DNA from: Bacteroidota bacterium
GTDB taxonomy: Bacteria; Bacteroidota; Ignavibacteria; Ignavibacteriales; Melioribacteraceae
Assembly (NCBI GenBank): GCA_021812745.1
Contig: JAKAMS010000040.1
Location: 1 to 12,122, forward strand
Reading direction: 5' to 3'
DNA length: 12,122 nt
Shown: positions 5,129 to 12,122 of the stretch, one piece after another
Position numbering within the stretch: position 1 is the first letter of the stretch
Layout of the letters: every line of letters begins with the position of its first letter
Translations under genes and position numbers: made by a program
The notes under the pieces: generated by a model
What the model saw: the letters and a program-made list of their open reading frames with translations, nothing else
What the model was told of the DNA's origin: nothing
Database searches by the model: none

Positions 5129-7563
5129 TGTAAACTCTCCCTTAAATGAAAATGTCCACCACTATATCCATGATCTAATGATTGTTCAGAAGTAACATCT
5201 TGAATAAGCGACCATAAAAATCGACGTTGGCTTTTATCAATTACCATTATACTATTGTTATCAGTAGAATTAATCACTTTGTAACTTATATCTGCATTCA
5301 ACCCAACCCTGTGCTCGCAATGACCAATCTTTTTGCAACCAATATTTATATCGTAATCCCAACCACCCTTTACATCAAAACCCCCACCCATCGGCAAACT
5401 TATATCATTAATTTGCAGTTTCAAGTTAGGATAATACCGATTGAATTCTTGACCTATTTTTTCAACACTATTGATAAGTATTGCTTGCCCCCAATGATTA
5501 TGATCTTCTCTAGTTCTTGGAGGACCATAGTGTTTATCAGTTCCACCAATTTTATCATAATAACTACTTATCGGTAACAATTCTAACCCGGGAACCTTAA
5601 CTATAAAATCAGCCTTATCTTTAATTCCGGATTTAGAATCTATATAAGCTTCAATAAAATATTCCCCGCCAAATTCAGATGCGCGAATTTCTTCAGTAGT
5701 TATTTCTCCGTTCTGATCGGTATAAGCTGTTACCGGATTTCCTTTAACTCCATTCACCGAAATTCTACCCCATAATGTTAGATCTGGTGAATTAGGATGG
5801 TCATGACCTCCAGATCTATCAATTCTCTTTATTGTAATCTTTACTTTTTCATTTGTTAATGGTTTATCACCATTTGTTACTTTTATTTTAACATTTGTTA
5901 TTGGATTTCCAGCACTAACTGCCTTATACGGCCAAATCTCTTTAGGTCCGGTAAGATTAATTTTTAACGTCAGTTCTTCTCCAATCGTAATTGTCCCGGT
6001 ACCCCACAATTGCTCATCACCTTGTAGAATGCTATTTGTTTTCATTAATTGTTTTGCAGAATTTTTTATTAATGTTTTAGATTTTTCTGAACTTCCCTGG
6101 ACAATACTTGCCGCAATCCCCGCAGATGTTTTAACTAATATTGTTGATTGAACTGTTGTAGTATCCGATATATTTTCATATGCGATAAATTTAAATCCTT
6201 GAGCAACACCCCATGCTTCATCTGTTGTATCTCCCCATTCAGGAAGAAAAATTGTTCCGTAGTTTGCACCCGCAGTAATTTGCACATCAAATAACTGATC
6301 TTGCGGAAAGTCAACTAATGTTCCGTCATCATTCTTTTTTTTCAATATTACATCGGCTGTATCGCCAGGCGCTATTACCTCCGGTGAAAAAGTTACAACC
6401 AATTTCGGTGGTTGAAAGATAAATAACAATTCTTCTGCTTCTATTTGCGGAGATGCTGTTGATGCCTTAACACGAATTGTATCATTCCTGTCTATTACAT
6501 CTCCCTCACCAACTAATTCAAATTCCAGCCTGCCTTCATAATGATCAATATTATTAAGGACATCTCCCTTCTCCCCTGTCATAACATTTAGTAATGTAGC
6601 CAAATTCGCTCCTTCCAATATCTCTACATTAAACTTAATAGAAGGGGGTAACGGAATATTTAAGCATGATGAGGGTCTGGTTTCTAAAACAACATAGTTA
6701 GATAGCCCATGAATTATATAGGGCTCATAATAAATGACATTGAGCGAATAATGGGTGTCGGACACGATAATAGAATCGGTTCTTTCTATTCCCTCAATAT
6801 TGCTTACTACCTTAACTGTATCTCCATTTATATTTTCATAGTTATCATTCAACTTTATTTCATATTTCGTACTTTCATTTATTCTAACTGTGATATCTGA
6901 GCCTAATTCTTCTCCAGTTCTTGAATCATAAAAGCTAACCCCCTGAATTCGTGGTTCAATTTTTAAATTAATGTATTTAGCATTAATTAAGGTTGTTAAA
7001 GGATAACAACCATGATGAAAATTCGGCCAGGGCACTATTATACTACCTCTACATAATTGATTAAGTTGTTCAGTTAGTGATTCGTTCCAGAATCCAACTG
7101 TATATGAAGTATAATTGTTAATTGGTAAGCTTATATAAGCCTTCGGAGGCCATCCAAAAGCCGCAAAAGGACTTGTGCCAACAAGACTTCCTGTTCCGCT
7201 TGTATCGGCAACTCCCAATACTTCTAAAGAATAATTAAAATAATGAGTTTCGTATTCCGGTATGTTCAATTTTATCTCGCCGAGAAATGATGTTTGGCAT
7301 GGACTCTCTACACTCAAGCTTGCACCGCCGTAAACCCAGCCTGAGCTGGCTCCACAAATTTCTATCGCGCCCTCTACATTAGATTCCCAGGTAACCGTAA
7401 AATTTACTGTGTATAGATTTTCAGTTGAACTGGAAATTGAAGCAAGTGTTTTGATTGTAGGTTTAATAGTTACTTTCTCCCTTATCACCGTTTGTGAAAA
7501 GGTTAGAATTGGAAGGAAGAAAAGCACTGCAAATAGAAAGTGTGCGTTGAAATTTTTCTTCAT
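5125..7563 (-). CDS. Large exported Ig-like protein with C-terminal LAS/MepA-like metallopeptidase domain
   Basis: The product has 812 residues. A signal peptide (cleavage near Ser23-Gln24) precedes roughly 500 residues of beta-rich sequence with no clear family. An invasin/Big-like domain follows (about 555-665), with S-G-G-H-D-H-P, Y-T-D-Q-N-G and A-S-E-F-G-G, and then a C-terminal domain (about 665-812). That domain contains E-D-H-N-H-W-G (686-692), I-N-D-I-S-L-P-M-G-G-G-F-D (718-730), H-x2-H-R-V-G-x3-D (H748, H751, D758) and H-F-H-L (804-807). H-x2-G-x3-D with a late H-x-H is the zinc-binding layout of LAS peptidases such as MepA murein endopeptidase. A hydrolase acting on peptidoglycan or another peptide is therefore inferred, not shown. 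There is no T9SS tail. The start at 7563 has AGGGAG five bases upstream. It leads the five-gene exported cluster and overlaps partner A by four bases. The Glu three residues before the last His in the duplicate copy is Gly803 here. Confidence 0.72.
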   Translation of the reverse strand: MKKNFNAHFLFAVLFFLPILTFSQTVIREKVTIKPTIKTLASISSSTENLYTVNFTVTWESNVEGAIEICGASSGWVYGGASLSVESPCQTSFLGEIKLNIPEYETHYFNYSLEVLGVADTSGTGSLVGTSPFAAFGWPPKAYISLPINNYTSYTVGFWNESLTEQLNQLCRGSIIVPWPNFHHGCYPLTTLINAKYINLKIEPRIQGVSFYDSRTGEELGSDITVRINESTKYEIKLNDNYENINGDTVKVVSNIEGIERTDSIIVSDTHYSLNVIYYEPYIIHGLSNYVVLETRPSSCLNIPLPPSIKFNVEILEGANLATLLNVMTGEKGDVLNNIDHYEGRLEFELVGEGDVIDRNDTIRVKASTASPQIEAEELLFIFQPPKLVVTFSPEVIAPGDTADVILKKKNDDGTLVDFPQDQLFDVQITAGANYGTIFLPEWGDTTDEAWGVAQGFKFIAYENISDTTTVQSTILVKTSAGIAASIVQGSSEKSKTLIKNSAKQLMKTNSILQGDEQLWGTGTITIGEELTLKINLTGPKEIWPYKAVSAGNPITNVKIKVTNGDKPLTNEKVKITIKRIDRSGGHDHPNSPDLTLWGRISVNGVKGNPVTAYTDQNGEITTEEIRASEFGGEYFIEAYIDSKSGIKDKADFIVKVPGLELLPISSYYDKIGGTDKHYGPPRTREDHNHWGQAILINSVEKIGQEFNRYYPNLKLQINDISLPMGGGFDVKGGWDYDINIGCKKIGHCEHRVGLNADISYKVINSTDNNSIMVIDKSQRRFLWSLIQDVTSEQSLDHGYSGGHFHLRESLQ

Positions 7564-7794
7564 ACTTACTCCCTATGTTGATTTAAACTTTCTATATGCA
7601 GATTATAAATTATAACGGAACAATCAAGTTAATTTTCAGTGAACTGTTGGGACTTTTGAATTAAAAACAAATTATGTGCCGCTGTATTTATCTAATTTTT
7701 CTGCTCAATTATTCAACAAAACTGTGTGCTTGAAAAAAAATATTTATAAACTAAAGTAAAAAGTACGGGTAGCTTATAACTATTGGCTATCTAA
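7564..7794 (-). promoter_or_regulatory. Intergenic region likely holding the promoter of the exported-protein cluster
   Basis: This 231-base AT-rich gap separates the kinase stop from the first cluster gene. On the minus strand it has a clear ribosome site (AGGGAG at 7574-7569). Further up are TATAAT-like hexamers within about 7600-7612 and a TTGATT upstream, with spacing that is not ideal. No strong terminator for the kinase is visible. Promoter placement is tentative, because -10-like hexamers are common in DNA this AT-rich and the lineage may use a different consensus. Confidence 0.3.
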
Positions 7795-9216
7795 CTAATC
7801 CTCCTTATTGACTTCAAAAATATCATATTCGCTTTGTCTATAATGAATAGGAATTACAATTTTAAAATTTGTTCCGGGTTTACCTTCTTGCGCTAAACGC
7901 GACGGACTTGCAACTTTTATTATCCCTCCAAGTTTTTCGACAATCTCTTTAACAATTGCCAAACCCATTCCGCTACCTTCGTGAATAGTTCTATTGATAT
8001 TTGATCCTCTGTAAAATTGTTCAAATATTTTGTCAATCTCTTTTTGTGGAATTCCAATTCCATTATCACACACTTCTATTGTAAATTTGTCTTCCTTGGA
8101 ATCTAATTTCACTTCTATAGTTCCGCTTTCATCCACATATTTAAGCGCGTTGGAAATGACATTTGACAGAACCAATTCAAAAAGTATTTTATCAGATTTA
8201 ACAGATAGTTGTTCGTTTGTATTATCATTAAAAATCAGATTAATAGATTTTTCTTTAGCGAGGTCGCTGAACGTATCAAGAATGTTTTTTATGAACTCGC
8301 TTAAATTAATCTCATCAGTTAGCCGGATTTCGAGTAACCTAAGTTTAGAGATATTCAATATATTTTTGATTAGTTGAAGCGCTTCCTCTGTTCTAAGTTC
8401 AGCTCGTTTAATTTTTTCTTCTACTAAAAGACTTACATTTCCGACATAACCATTTTTTATTAACTCTAATATCGAATGAACTGCAGCTATTGGCGTTTTT
8501 ATTTCGTGAACAATGCCGATAGTATATTTTTGTTTGGCTATCTCTGCTTCGTTAAGTTTTTCTAACGAAGAACGAAGCTGCTGTTCGCGCTGATAAAGCT
8601 GATGCGCAATTTTGTTGGCAATGTATACCGAAATAAATAACATTACTGCAAAGATGATAACAAATAGAATATCATACGTTAACGTGTGGGGACGTGGGCC
8701 AAGATATAATCCAGAAATAAAATGGCTCTCAATTAAATTATATTTTTGAAAAAAAGTTAGAATAGCAAAGACACAACTGATTAATCCAGCTGTCATATAA
8801 ATTATATGACCCGGCAAAATTAAACTGCCAATAATCATATGAAAGATAAAAAACATGTACAGCGGTGACTCAATCAAGCCTGTGTAATAGACTAAAAGCA
8901 TTAAAGCAGTAAGATCCAGAATCATTTGAATAAGTGAAAGATGAAGTCCATTAAATTTGCCTGGATCAGTAGAAACATACTTACGAATTGAATGCACAAT
9001 GACGTTATAAAGTAGAATTGAAAAACTAATGCTATTAATAGCTATAATTTGTTGGGATGAAAAATCTAAATGGAATAGATATTCACCAGCTATAAAAAAT
9101 CCAAATAGAATTACTGCGGCTAAGTAACGAAGACGAATAAACCAAAGATTACGAATCTTTATCGCCTTCCAAAATTCGCCATAATGATACGTCCACTCTG
9201 GTACAAGATTTAGCAT
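7795..9216 (-). CDS. Membrane sensor histidine kinase
   Basis: The product has 473 residues. The N-terminal half carries about six hydrophobic segments (roughly 30-50, 55-75, 95-113, 117-135, 138-156, 182-200) with almost no extracytoplasmic domain. A short linker helix (about 205-228) follows, and then the kinase core: H-box I-V-H-E-I-K-T-P with phospho-acceptor His237, N-box S-N-V-I-S-N-A-L-K-Y (351-360), G1 D-N-G-I-G-I-P (384-390), F-box F-E-Q-F-Y-R-G (398-404) and G2 G-S-G-M-G-L-A (414-420). All catalytic boxes are intact, so it should autophosphorylate. There is no receiver domain and no response regulator gene in the window, so the partner is elsewhere. Its membrane-embedded sensor suggests detection of a membrane or redox state, but the signal cannot be named. 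It lies downstream of the hydrogenase genes on the same strand. A 20-base dyad sits just before its start, where a ribosome site would be expected and none is clear. Confidence 0.9.
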   Translation of the reverse strand: MLNLVPEWTYHYGEFWKAIKIRNLWFIRLRYLAAVILFGFFIAGEYLFHLDFSSQQIIAINSISFSILLYNVIVHSIRKYVSTDPGKFNGLHLSLIQMILDLTALMLLVYYTGLIESPLYMFFIFHMIIGSLILPGHIIYMTAGLISCVFAILTFFQKYNLIESHFISGLYLGPRPHTLTYDILFVIIFAVMLFISVYIANKIAHQLYQREQQLRSSLEKLNEAEIAKQKYTIGIVHEIKTPIAAVHSILELIKNGYVGNVSLLVEEKIKRAELRTEEALQLIKNILNISKLRLLEIRLTDEINLSEFIKNILDTFSDLAKEKSINLIFNDNTNEQLSVKSDKILFELVLSNVISNALKYVDESGTIEVKLDSKEDKFTIEVCDNGIGIPQKEIDKIFEQFYRGSNINRTIHEGSGMGLAIVKEIVEKLGGIIKVASPSRLAQEGKPGTNFKIVIPIHYRQSEYDIFEVNKED

Positions 9217-9227
9217 ATATATACTAC

Positions 9228-9247
9228 ACAGTTAGAAGTCTTACTGT
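9228..9247. promoter_or_regulatory. 20-base dyad just upstream of the kinase gene, candidate operator or hairpin
   Basis: The arms ACAGT (9228-9232) and ACTGT (9243-9247) are perfect inverted repeats, and the inner triplets AGA (9234-9236) and TCT (9239-9241) also pair. Sixteen of 20 positions are symmetric. It ends 11 bases before the kinase ATG. It could be a repressor site or an mRNA hairpin limiting ribosome access. Confidence 0.45.
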
Positions 9248-9296
9248 TAGATTCATAATTAATATAGGCAGATAACAACTTAAAGTAAACGGATCC

Positions 9297-9491
9297 CTAT
9301 TTGAATGTACTTAATAATGAGATTGCTAAAAGAATTATTAACGCGCCCATTATTAAAGTAGTCTGCCATCTGGCAAAATTCAATGTCCCTCTAATGCCAA
9401 TCCGTTTTGGCACAAAAACTTTTCTATTATTCGGATTGAAATAAAATATTCCGAACTTCCAATGAGAGCTATTATTAAGATCATCTTCCAT
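9297..9491 (-). CDS. Small DUF5808-like membrane protein
   Basis: The product has 64 residues. The N-terminal part has W-K-F-G-I-F-Y-F-N-P (11-20), V-F-V-P-K-R-I-G (25-32) and T-L-N-F-A-R (36-41), which I recognise as the DUF5808 pattern (W-K-x-G-I-F-Y-x-N-P ... V-P-K-R ... T-L-N-F). A single membrane helix follows (about 43-62) with a very short tail. The function of this domain is unknown. The frame is open to an ATG at 9527, but the ATG at 9491 has AGGGG nine bases upstream. The longer start has no ribosome site, and its extra 12 residues fall inside an inverted-repeat arm, so 9491 is preferred. It lies 102 bases after hydA (measured to the preferred start) and 80 bases before the kinase, all on the minus strand. 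Confidence 0.75.
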   Translation of the reverse strand: MEDDLNNSSHWKFGIFYFNPNNRKVFVPKRIGIRGTLNFARWQTTLIMGALIILLAISLLSTFK

Positions 9492-9500
9492 TATTATTCG

Positions 9501-9505
9501 CCCCT
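9501..9505 (-). promoter_or_regulatory. Ribosome binding site deciding the DUF5808-like start
   Basis: AGGGG on the minus strand, nine bases before the ATG at 9491. It supports the 64-residue product over the 76-residue one starting at 9527. Confidence 0.6.
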
Positions 9506-9512
9506 GAATATT

Positions 9513-9587
9513 GTAGAAGCGTCTCATAAGTAATTATACAACTTTTTGAATTTACGGAAACCTGCTTGCCTATGAGACACCTTCTAC
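9513..9587. repeat. Long imperfect inverted repeat between hydA and the DUF5808-like gene
   Basis: The left arm is GTAGAAG, C, GTCTCATA (9513-9528). The right arm is TATGAGAC, AC, CTTCTAC (9571-9587). Fifteen base pairs match, interrupted by a one-versus-two-base bulge, with a 42-base centre. The right arm begins seven bases past the hydA stop. No T-run follows on the minus strand, so a simple terminator is unlikely. It may be a large mRNA hairpin, a paired operator, or the ends of a tiny lost element. Confidence 0.6.
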
Positions 9588-9593
9588 TTTAAT

Positions 9594-11510
9594 TTATGCG
9601 ATATATCTTCCACGTTTTGTGTAATAAGTATGTAATAATTTATGTGACAGGTGCCCGCAAGGACCTTCAGTCAAGAACTCTTCATAAATCTGAACTACAT
9701 GCGGATTCTCATGTGATTTACGAAGTGTAAGAGATTCATCCTCTGCATAAATTGCTTTGGCTCTTAATTTACGAATTTCTGGAGTTGTAGGAATCGGTTG
9801 TCCACCACCTCCAAGACATCCTCCTGGACAAGCCATGAACTCAATAAAATGACATTCTGAAAATTTGCCGCCGTCCTTTATGTCATCCATAATTTTTTTA
9901 GCATTCGCTGTTCCATGCGCAACAGCAACTTTTAAGGTTGCACCTTTAAGCCAATCCCAATTAGGCACAAGATGTTTTATAATATCCGGAACAGGACCAA
10001 CCTTATCACCGATTGGAATTTCCATATATTTTACGCCATCAAATCCTCTCAATGGAATAACGTTAGCATTGGCAAAGACATCTTCAGCTTTTTTGCCAAG
10101 AACAAATTCAACCACAGAACGGATAGCAGCTTCCATAACACCGCCTGTAGCACCAAATATTAACCCAGCACCGGATGCTTCTCCAAAAGGATTGTCAAAA
10201 TCACTCTTTGGCATTTCGGGTAAATTGATTCCAGCTTCCCTAATCATTTTTGCCATTTCACGTGTTGTTAAACCGTAATCAACATCTTTATACCCGCTGG
10301 CATTCATCTCAGGTCTATTACACTCAAACTTTTTAGCCGAGCAAGGCATTAAAGCTACCGAAACAACATCAGCGGGATCAATACCTGCTTTCTGCGCATA
10401 AAATGTTTTAATAAGAGCTCCGAACATCTGCTGTGGCGATTTAGCCGAACTTAGATTATCCATATATTCCGGATAATAATGTTCGATGAATTTAACCCAG
10501 CCGGGAGAACATGATGTGAATTGTGGAAGAGCAGCTTCTTCTTTTTGAACGAGTGCTTTATAGAGACGAAGAATTAATTCTGTCCCTTCTTCAATAATTG
10601 TTAAGTCTGCTGTAAAATTTGTATCGAAAACTTTATCGAAACCAATTCTCTTTAATGCAGTGTTTAATTCTCTAGTCATAGAATGACCGGCACCCAGACC
10701 AAATTCTTCTCCGATCGCCGCTCTCGGAGAAGGAGCTGTTTGAATTATTACATGTTTTTTAGGATCATCTATCGCTGCCCAAATTTCATCGGATGGATCG
10801 TTTGCACGTAAAGCACCTGTTGGACAACGATTAATACATTGACCGCAATTGATACAAATAACATCACTTAACGGTTTATTTAAAAATGTACTGATGTGAG
10901 TTTTGTCTCCTCTATCTATAGCTTCTAGAACACCAACTTCCTGCAAATCAATACAAGTTCTTACACAACGTTTGCAAAGAACACATTTACTCATATCACG
11001 AATTACTGAGTAAGAAGATTTATCAATTTCATACTTTGGTTCAGTAACATGGCCGAAAGTATAACTATCAACACCATACTCCTTAGCAAGAGATTGCAGT
11101 TCGCACTTTCCGTTTCTAAAACATGAATAACATTCTCCGTAATGTTCACTAAGCATTAAATCTATAATGTTTCTGCGCGCTTTGCGAACCATTGGTGTTG
11201 ATGTTTTTATTTTCATCGGTGCAGTAATTGGATAAGCGCAAGATGCTTGAAGCGTTCTCATTCCTTCTACTTCAACTACACATATCCTACACACACCGGC
11301 GACACACAAATCTTCATGGTGACACAAAGTTGGTATACTAATACCGCTCATCTTGCATGCTTCTAGAATAGTTGTACCAAGAGGAACAGTAATTTTCTTC
11401 TCATTAATTTCAACAGTAACAGTTCCGCCTATTGTGGTTAAATCAGTTGGTTTTTCAATTGTCAACGGTTTTTGACTAACCGGCGCTCTCAAATTATCTT
11501 TACTTTCCAT
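9594..11510 (-). CDS. hydA: NAD(H)-linked [FeFe] hydrogenase catalytic subunit
   Basis: The 638-residue product reduces protons to H2, or the reverse, at the H-cluster in the cytoplasm. Domains in order: a [2Fe-2S] ferredoxin-like domain (C63, C74, C77, C91), a His-Cys [4Fe-4S] site H-x3-C-x2-C-x5-C (H123, C127, C130, C136), and two [4Fe-4S] sites (C176/C179/C182/C186 and C219/C222/C225/C229). The H-cluster domain has L1 T-S-C-S-P-G-W (332-338), L2 M-P-C-S-A-K-K-F-E (388-396) and L3 E-F-M-A-C-P-G-G-C-L-G-G-G-G-Q-P (557-572). The small-subunit-like end closes with H-K-L-L-H-T-Y-Y. This is the M3-type layout of NADH-dependent, often trimeric, enzymes. The start at 11510 has a strong GGAGGAG site five bases upstream, inside the end of hydB, and the two genes overlap by 11 bases. 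Maturases HydE/F/G are not in the window. L1 carries Ser where many monomeric enzymes have a second Cys. Confidence 0.95.
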   Translation of the reverse strand: MESKDNLRAPVSQKPLTIEKPTDLTTIGGTVTVEINEKKITVPLGTTILEACKMSGISIPTLCHHEDLCVAGVCRICVVEVEGMRTLQASCAYPITAPMKIKTSTPMVRKARRNIIDLMLSEHYGECYSCFRNGKCELQSLAKEYGVDSYTFGHVTEPKYEIDKSSYSVIRDMSKCVLCKRCVRTCIDLQEVGVLEAIDRGDKTHISTFLNKPLSDVICINCGQCINRCPTGALRANDPSDEIWAAIDDPKKHVIIQTAPSPRAAIGEEFGLGAGHSMTRELNTALKRIGFDKVFDTNFTADLTIIEEGTELILRLYKALVQKEEAALPQFTSCSPGWVKFIEHYYPEYMDNLSSAKSPQQMFGALIKTFYAQKAGIDPADVVSVALMPCSAKKFECNRPEMNASGYKDVDYGLTTREMAKMIREAGINLPEMPKSDFDNPFGEASGAGLIFGATGGVMEAAIRSVVEFVLGKKAEDVFANANVIPLRGFDGVKYMEIPIGDKVGPVPDIIKHLVPNWDWLKGATLKVAVAHGTANAKKIMDDIKDGGKFSECHFIEFMACPGGCLGGGGQPIPTTPEIRKLRAKAIYAEDESLTLRKSHENPHVVQIYEEFLTEGPCGHLSHKLLHTYYTKRGRYIA

Positions 11511-12122
11511 TCTCTCCTCCGTTACCGTTGAATATTTCTTCTTTAAAATTTTCTAAAATAGAAATGAATGAGTTGGGGCTCGACTGTCCCAATCCGCATT
11601 TAGATGCAACCTGCATTGTTCTACCAAGATCTTTTAGCTGATTGATATACGCAAACGTGAATTCTTTTTTTTCTATCATCTTAATGCCTTCAAGCAATTT
11701 TACATTTCCGATTCTACATGGTGTACATTGTCCGCACGATTCCTCCACAAAAAATTCCAAAAAGTTTTTAAGGACATGAAGCATATTTCTGCTTTCATTG
11801 AATATCATTATTGAACCGCCAGTTGCAGCATCTTCGTAGGCAAGTGTTCTCTGGAATTGCGATTTCGGGATACAATTTCCTGAAGCTCCGCCAACTTGCA
11901 CAGCTTTTGTATTTTTTGCGGCAACTAAATTTAGAAGTTCGGATATTTTTGTACCCCATGGTAATTCATAGACGCCTGGTTTCTCACAATCACCGGAAAC
12001 AGAAAACAATTTAGAACCGGTAGATTTATCAGTTCCATGTTTTTTAAACCACTCGCCGCCTTTGTTTACAATATGAGGAATGGACGCTAATGTTTCGACA
12101 TTATTCACTGTTGTTGGTTTAC
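11500..12122 (-). CDS. hydB: NuoF-like NAD(H)-hydrogenase subunit HydB, C-terminal part
   Basis: The frame runs off the window edge; 207 residues are visible. It starts within K-P-T-T-V-N-N-V-E-T-L, the NuoF signature, so the GTG at 12108 is an internal Val codon and not a start. An SLBB-like segment follows (S-G-D-C-E-K-P-G-V-Y-E-L, then V-Q-V-G-G-A-S-G). The last part is the NuoF [4Fe-4S] domain: S-C-G-Q-C-T-P-C-R-I-G and a later K-C-G-L-G, giving four Cys (125, 128, 131 and 171 counted from the codon at 12108). The protein would take electrons from NADH through FMN, bound in the part outside the window, and pass them to HydA. It ends about 31 residues after the last cluster Cys, so the C-terminal two-cluster ferredoxin domain of Thermotoga-type HydB is absent. 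It overlaps hydA by 11 bases. HydB is preferred to Complex I NuoF because of its fused position with hydA. Confidence 0.92.
   Translation of the reverse strand, partial: KPTTVNNVETLASIPHIVNKGGEWFKKHGTDKSTGSKLFSVSGDCEKPGVYELPWGTKISELLNLVAAKNTKAVQVGGASGNCIPKSQFQRTLAYEDAATGGSIMIFNESRNMLHVLKNFLEFFVEESCGQCTPCRIGNVKLLEGIKMIEKKEFTFAYINQLKDLGRTMQVASKCGLGQSSPNSFISILENFKEEIFNGNGGENGK

Noticed and set aside
5227..5577. 116-residue plus-strand open frame
   Set aside because: It lies wholly antisense to the metal-site region of the 812-residue protein, whose motifs are clearly real.
9865..10278. 137-residue plus-strand open frame
   Set aside because: It is antisense to the H-cluster domain of HydA, where the coding evidence is unambiguous.
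12106..12108. GTG start of a 202-residue protein at the right edge
   Set aside because: The frame continues upstream into K-P-T-T, giving the NuoF signature across the proposed start; this is an internal codon of a gene cut by the window.

Overview
The window looks like chromosomal DNA from an AT-rich member of the Ignavibacteria/Bacteroidota-Chlorobi lineage. The main clue is a type IX secretion (T9SS) sorting tail with the motif QNYPNPFNPTT. An NADH-type [FeFe] hydrogenase and a lone DUF5808-like membrane protein fit an anaerobic or fermentative lifestyle. The lineage call is inference. No RNA genes, CRISPR arrays, transposases or phage genes were found.

Layout. (1) 1-1829, plus strand: a tightly overlapping three-gene run consisting of the end of a heptosyltransferase-like GT9 protein, a Zn-dependent homocysteine S-methyltransferase-like protein, and IspE of the MEP isoprenoid pathway. 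(2) 1939-7563, minus strand: five consecutive genes for exported proteins. Read in transcription order they are a long Ig-like protein ending in a LAS/MepA-like metallopeptidase domain (7563-5125), a helical charge-rich partner protein (5128-4250), a headless second copy of the peptidase domain (4189-3563), a second partner (3552-2581), and a short T9SS-sorted protein (2556-1939). (3) 7795-9216, minus: a membrane histidine kinase. (4) 9297-9491, minus: a small DUF5808-like membrane protein. (5) 9594-12122, minus: HydA, and upstream of it the C-terminal part of its NuoF-like partner HydB, which is cut by the window edge.

The most interesting region is 2581-7563. It is a tandem duplication of a two-gene unit (peptidase plus partner). 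In the second copy the peptidase has lost its signal peptide and nearly all of its Ig region. A short out-of-frame remnant of the last Ig-like domain is still readable between the genes (4173-4256) and shows where the frame was lost. Both peptidase domains keep the same H-x2-H-R-x-G-x3-D ... H-x-H-L metal-site pattern. The GC content of partner A steps from about 30% to 56% near 4640, which suggests a mosaic origin.

How the genes may work together: the exported cassette probably acts on the cell envelope or outside the cell, but its substrate cannot be read from the sequence. HydA and HydB would couple NAD(H) to H2. The HydB here ends directly after its NuoF-type iron-sulfur site, so it has no C-terminal ferredoxin domain, which bears on whether the enzyme can bifurcate electrons. 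The kinase and the DUF5808 gene lie downstream of the hydrogenase on the same strand. Each is preceded by a clear inverted repeat, so they may be separately regulated.
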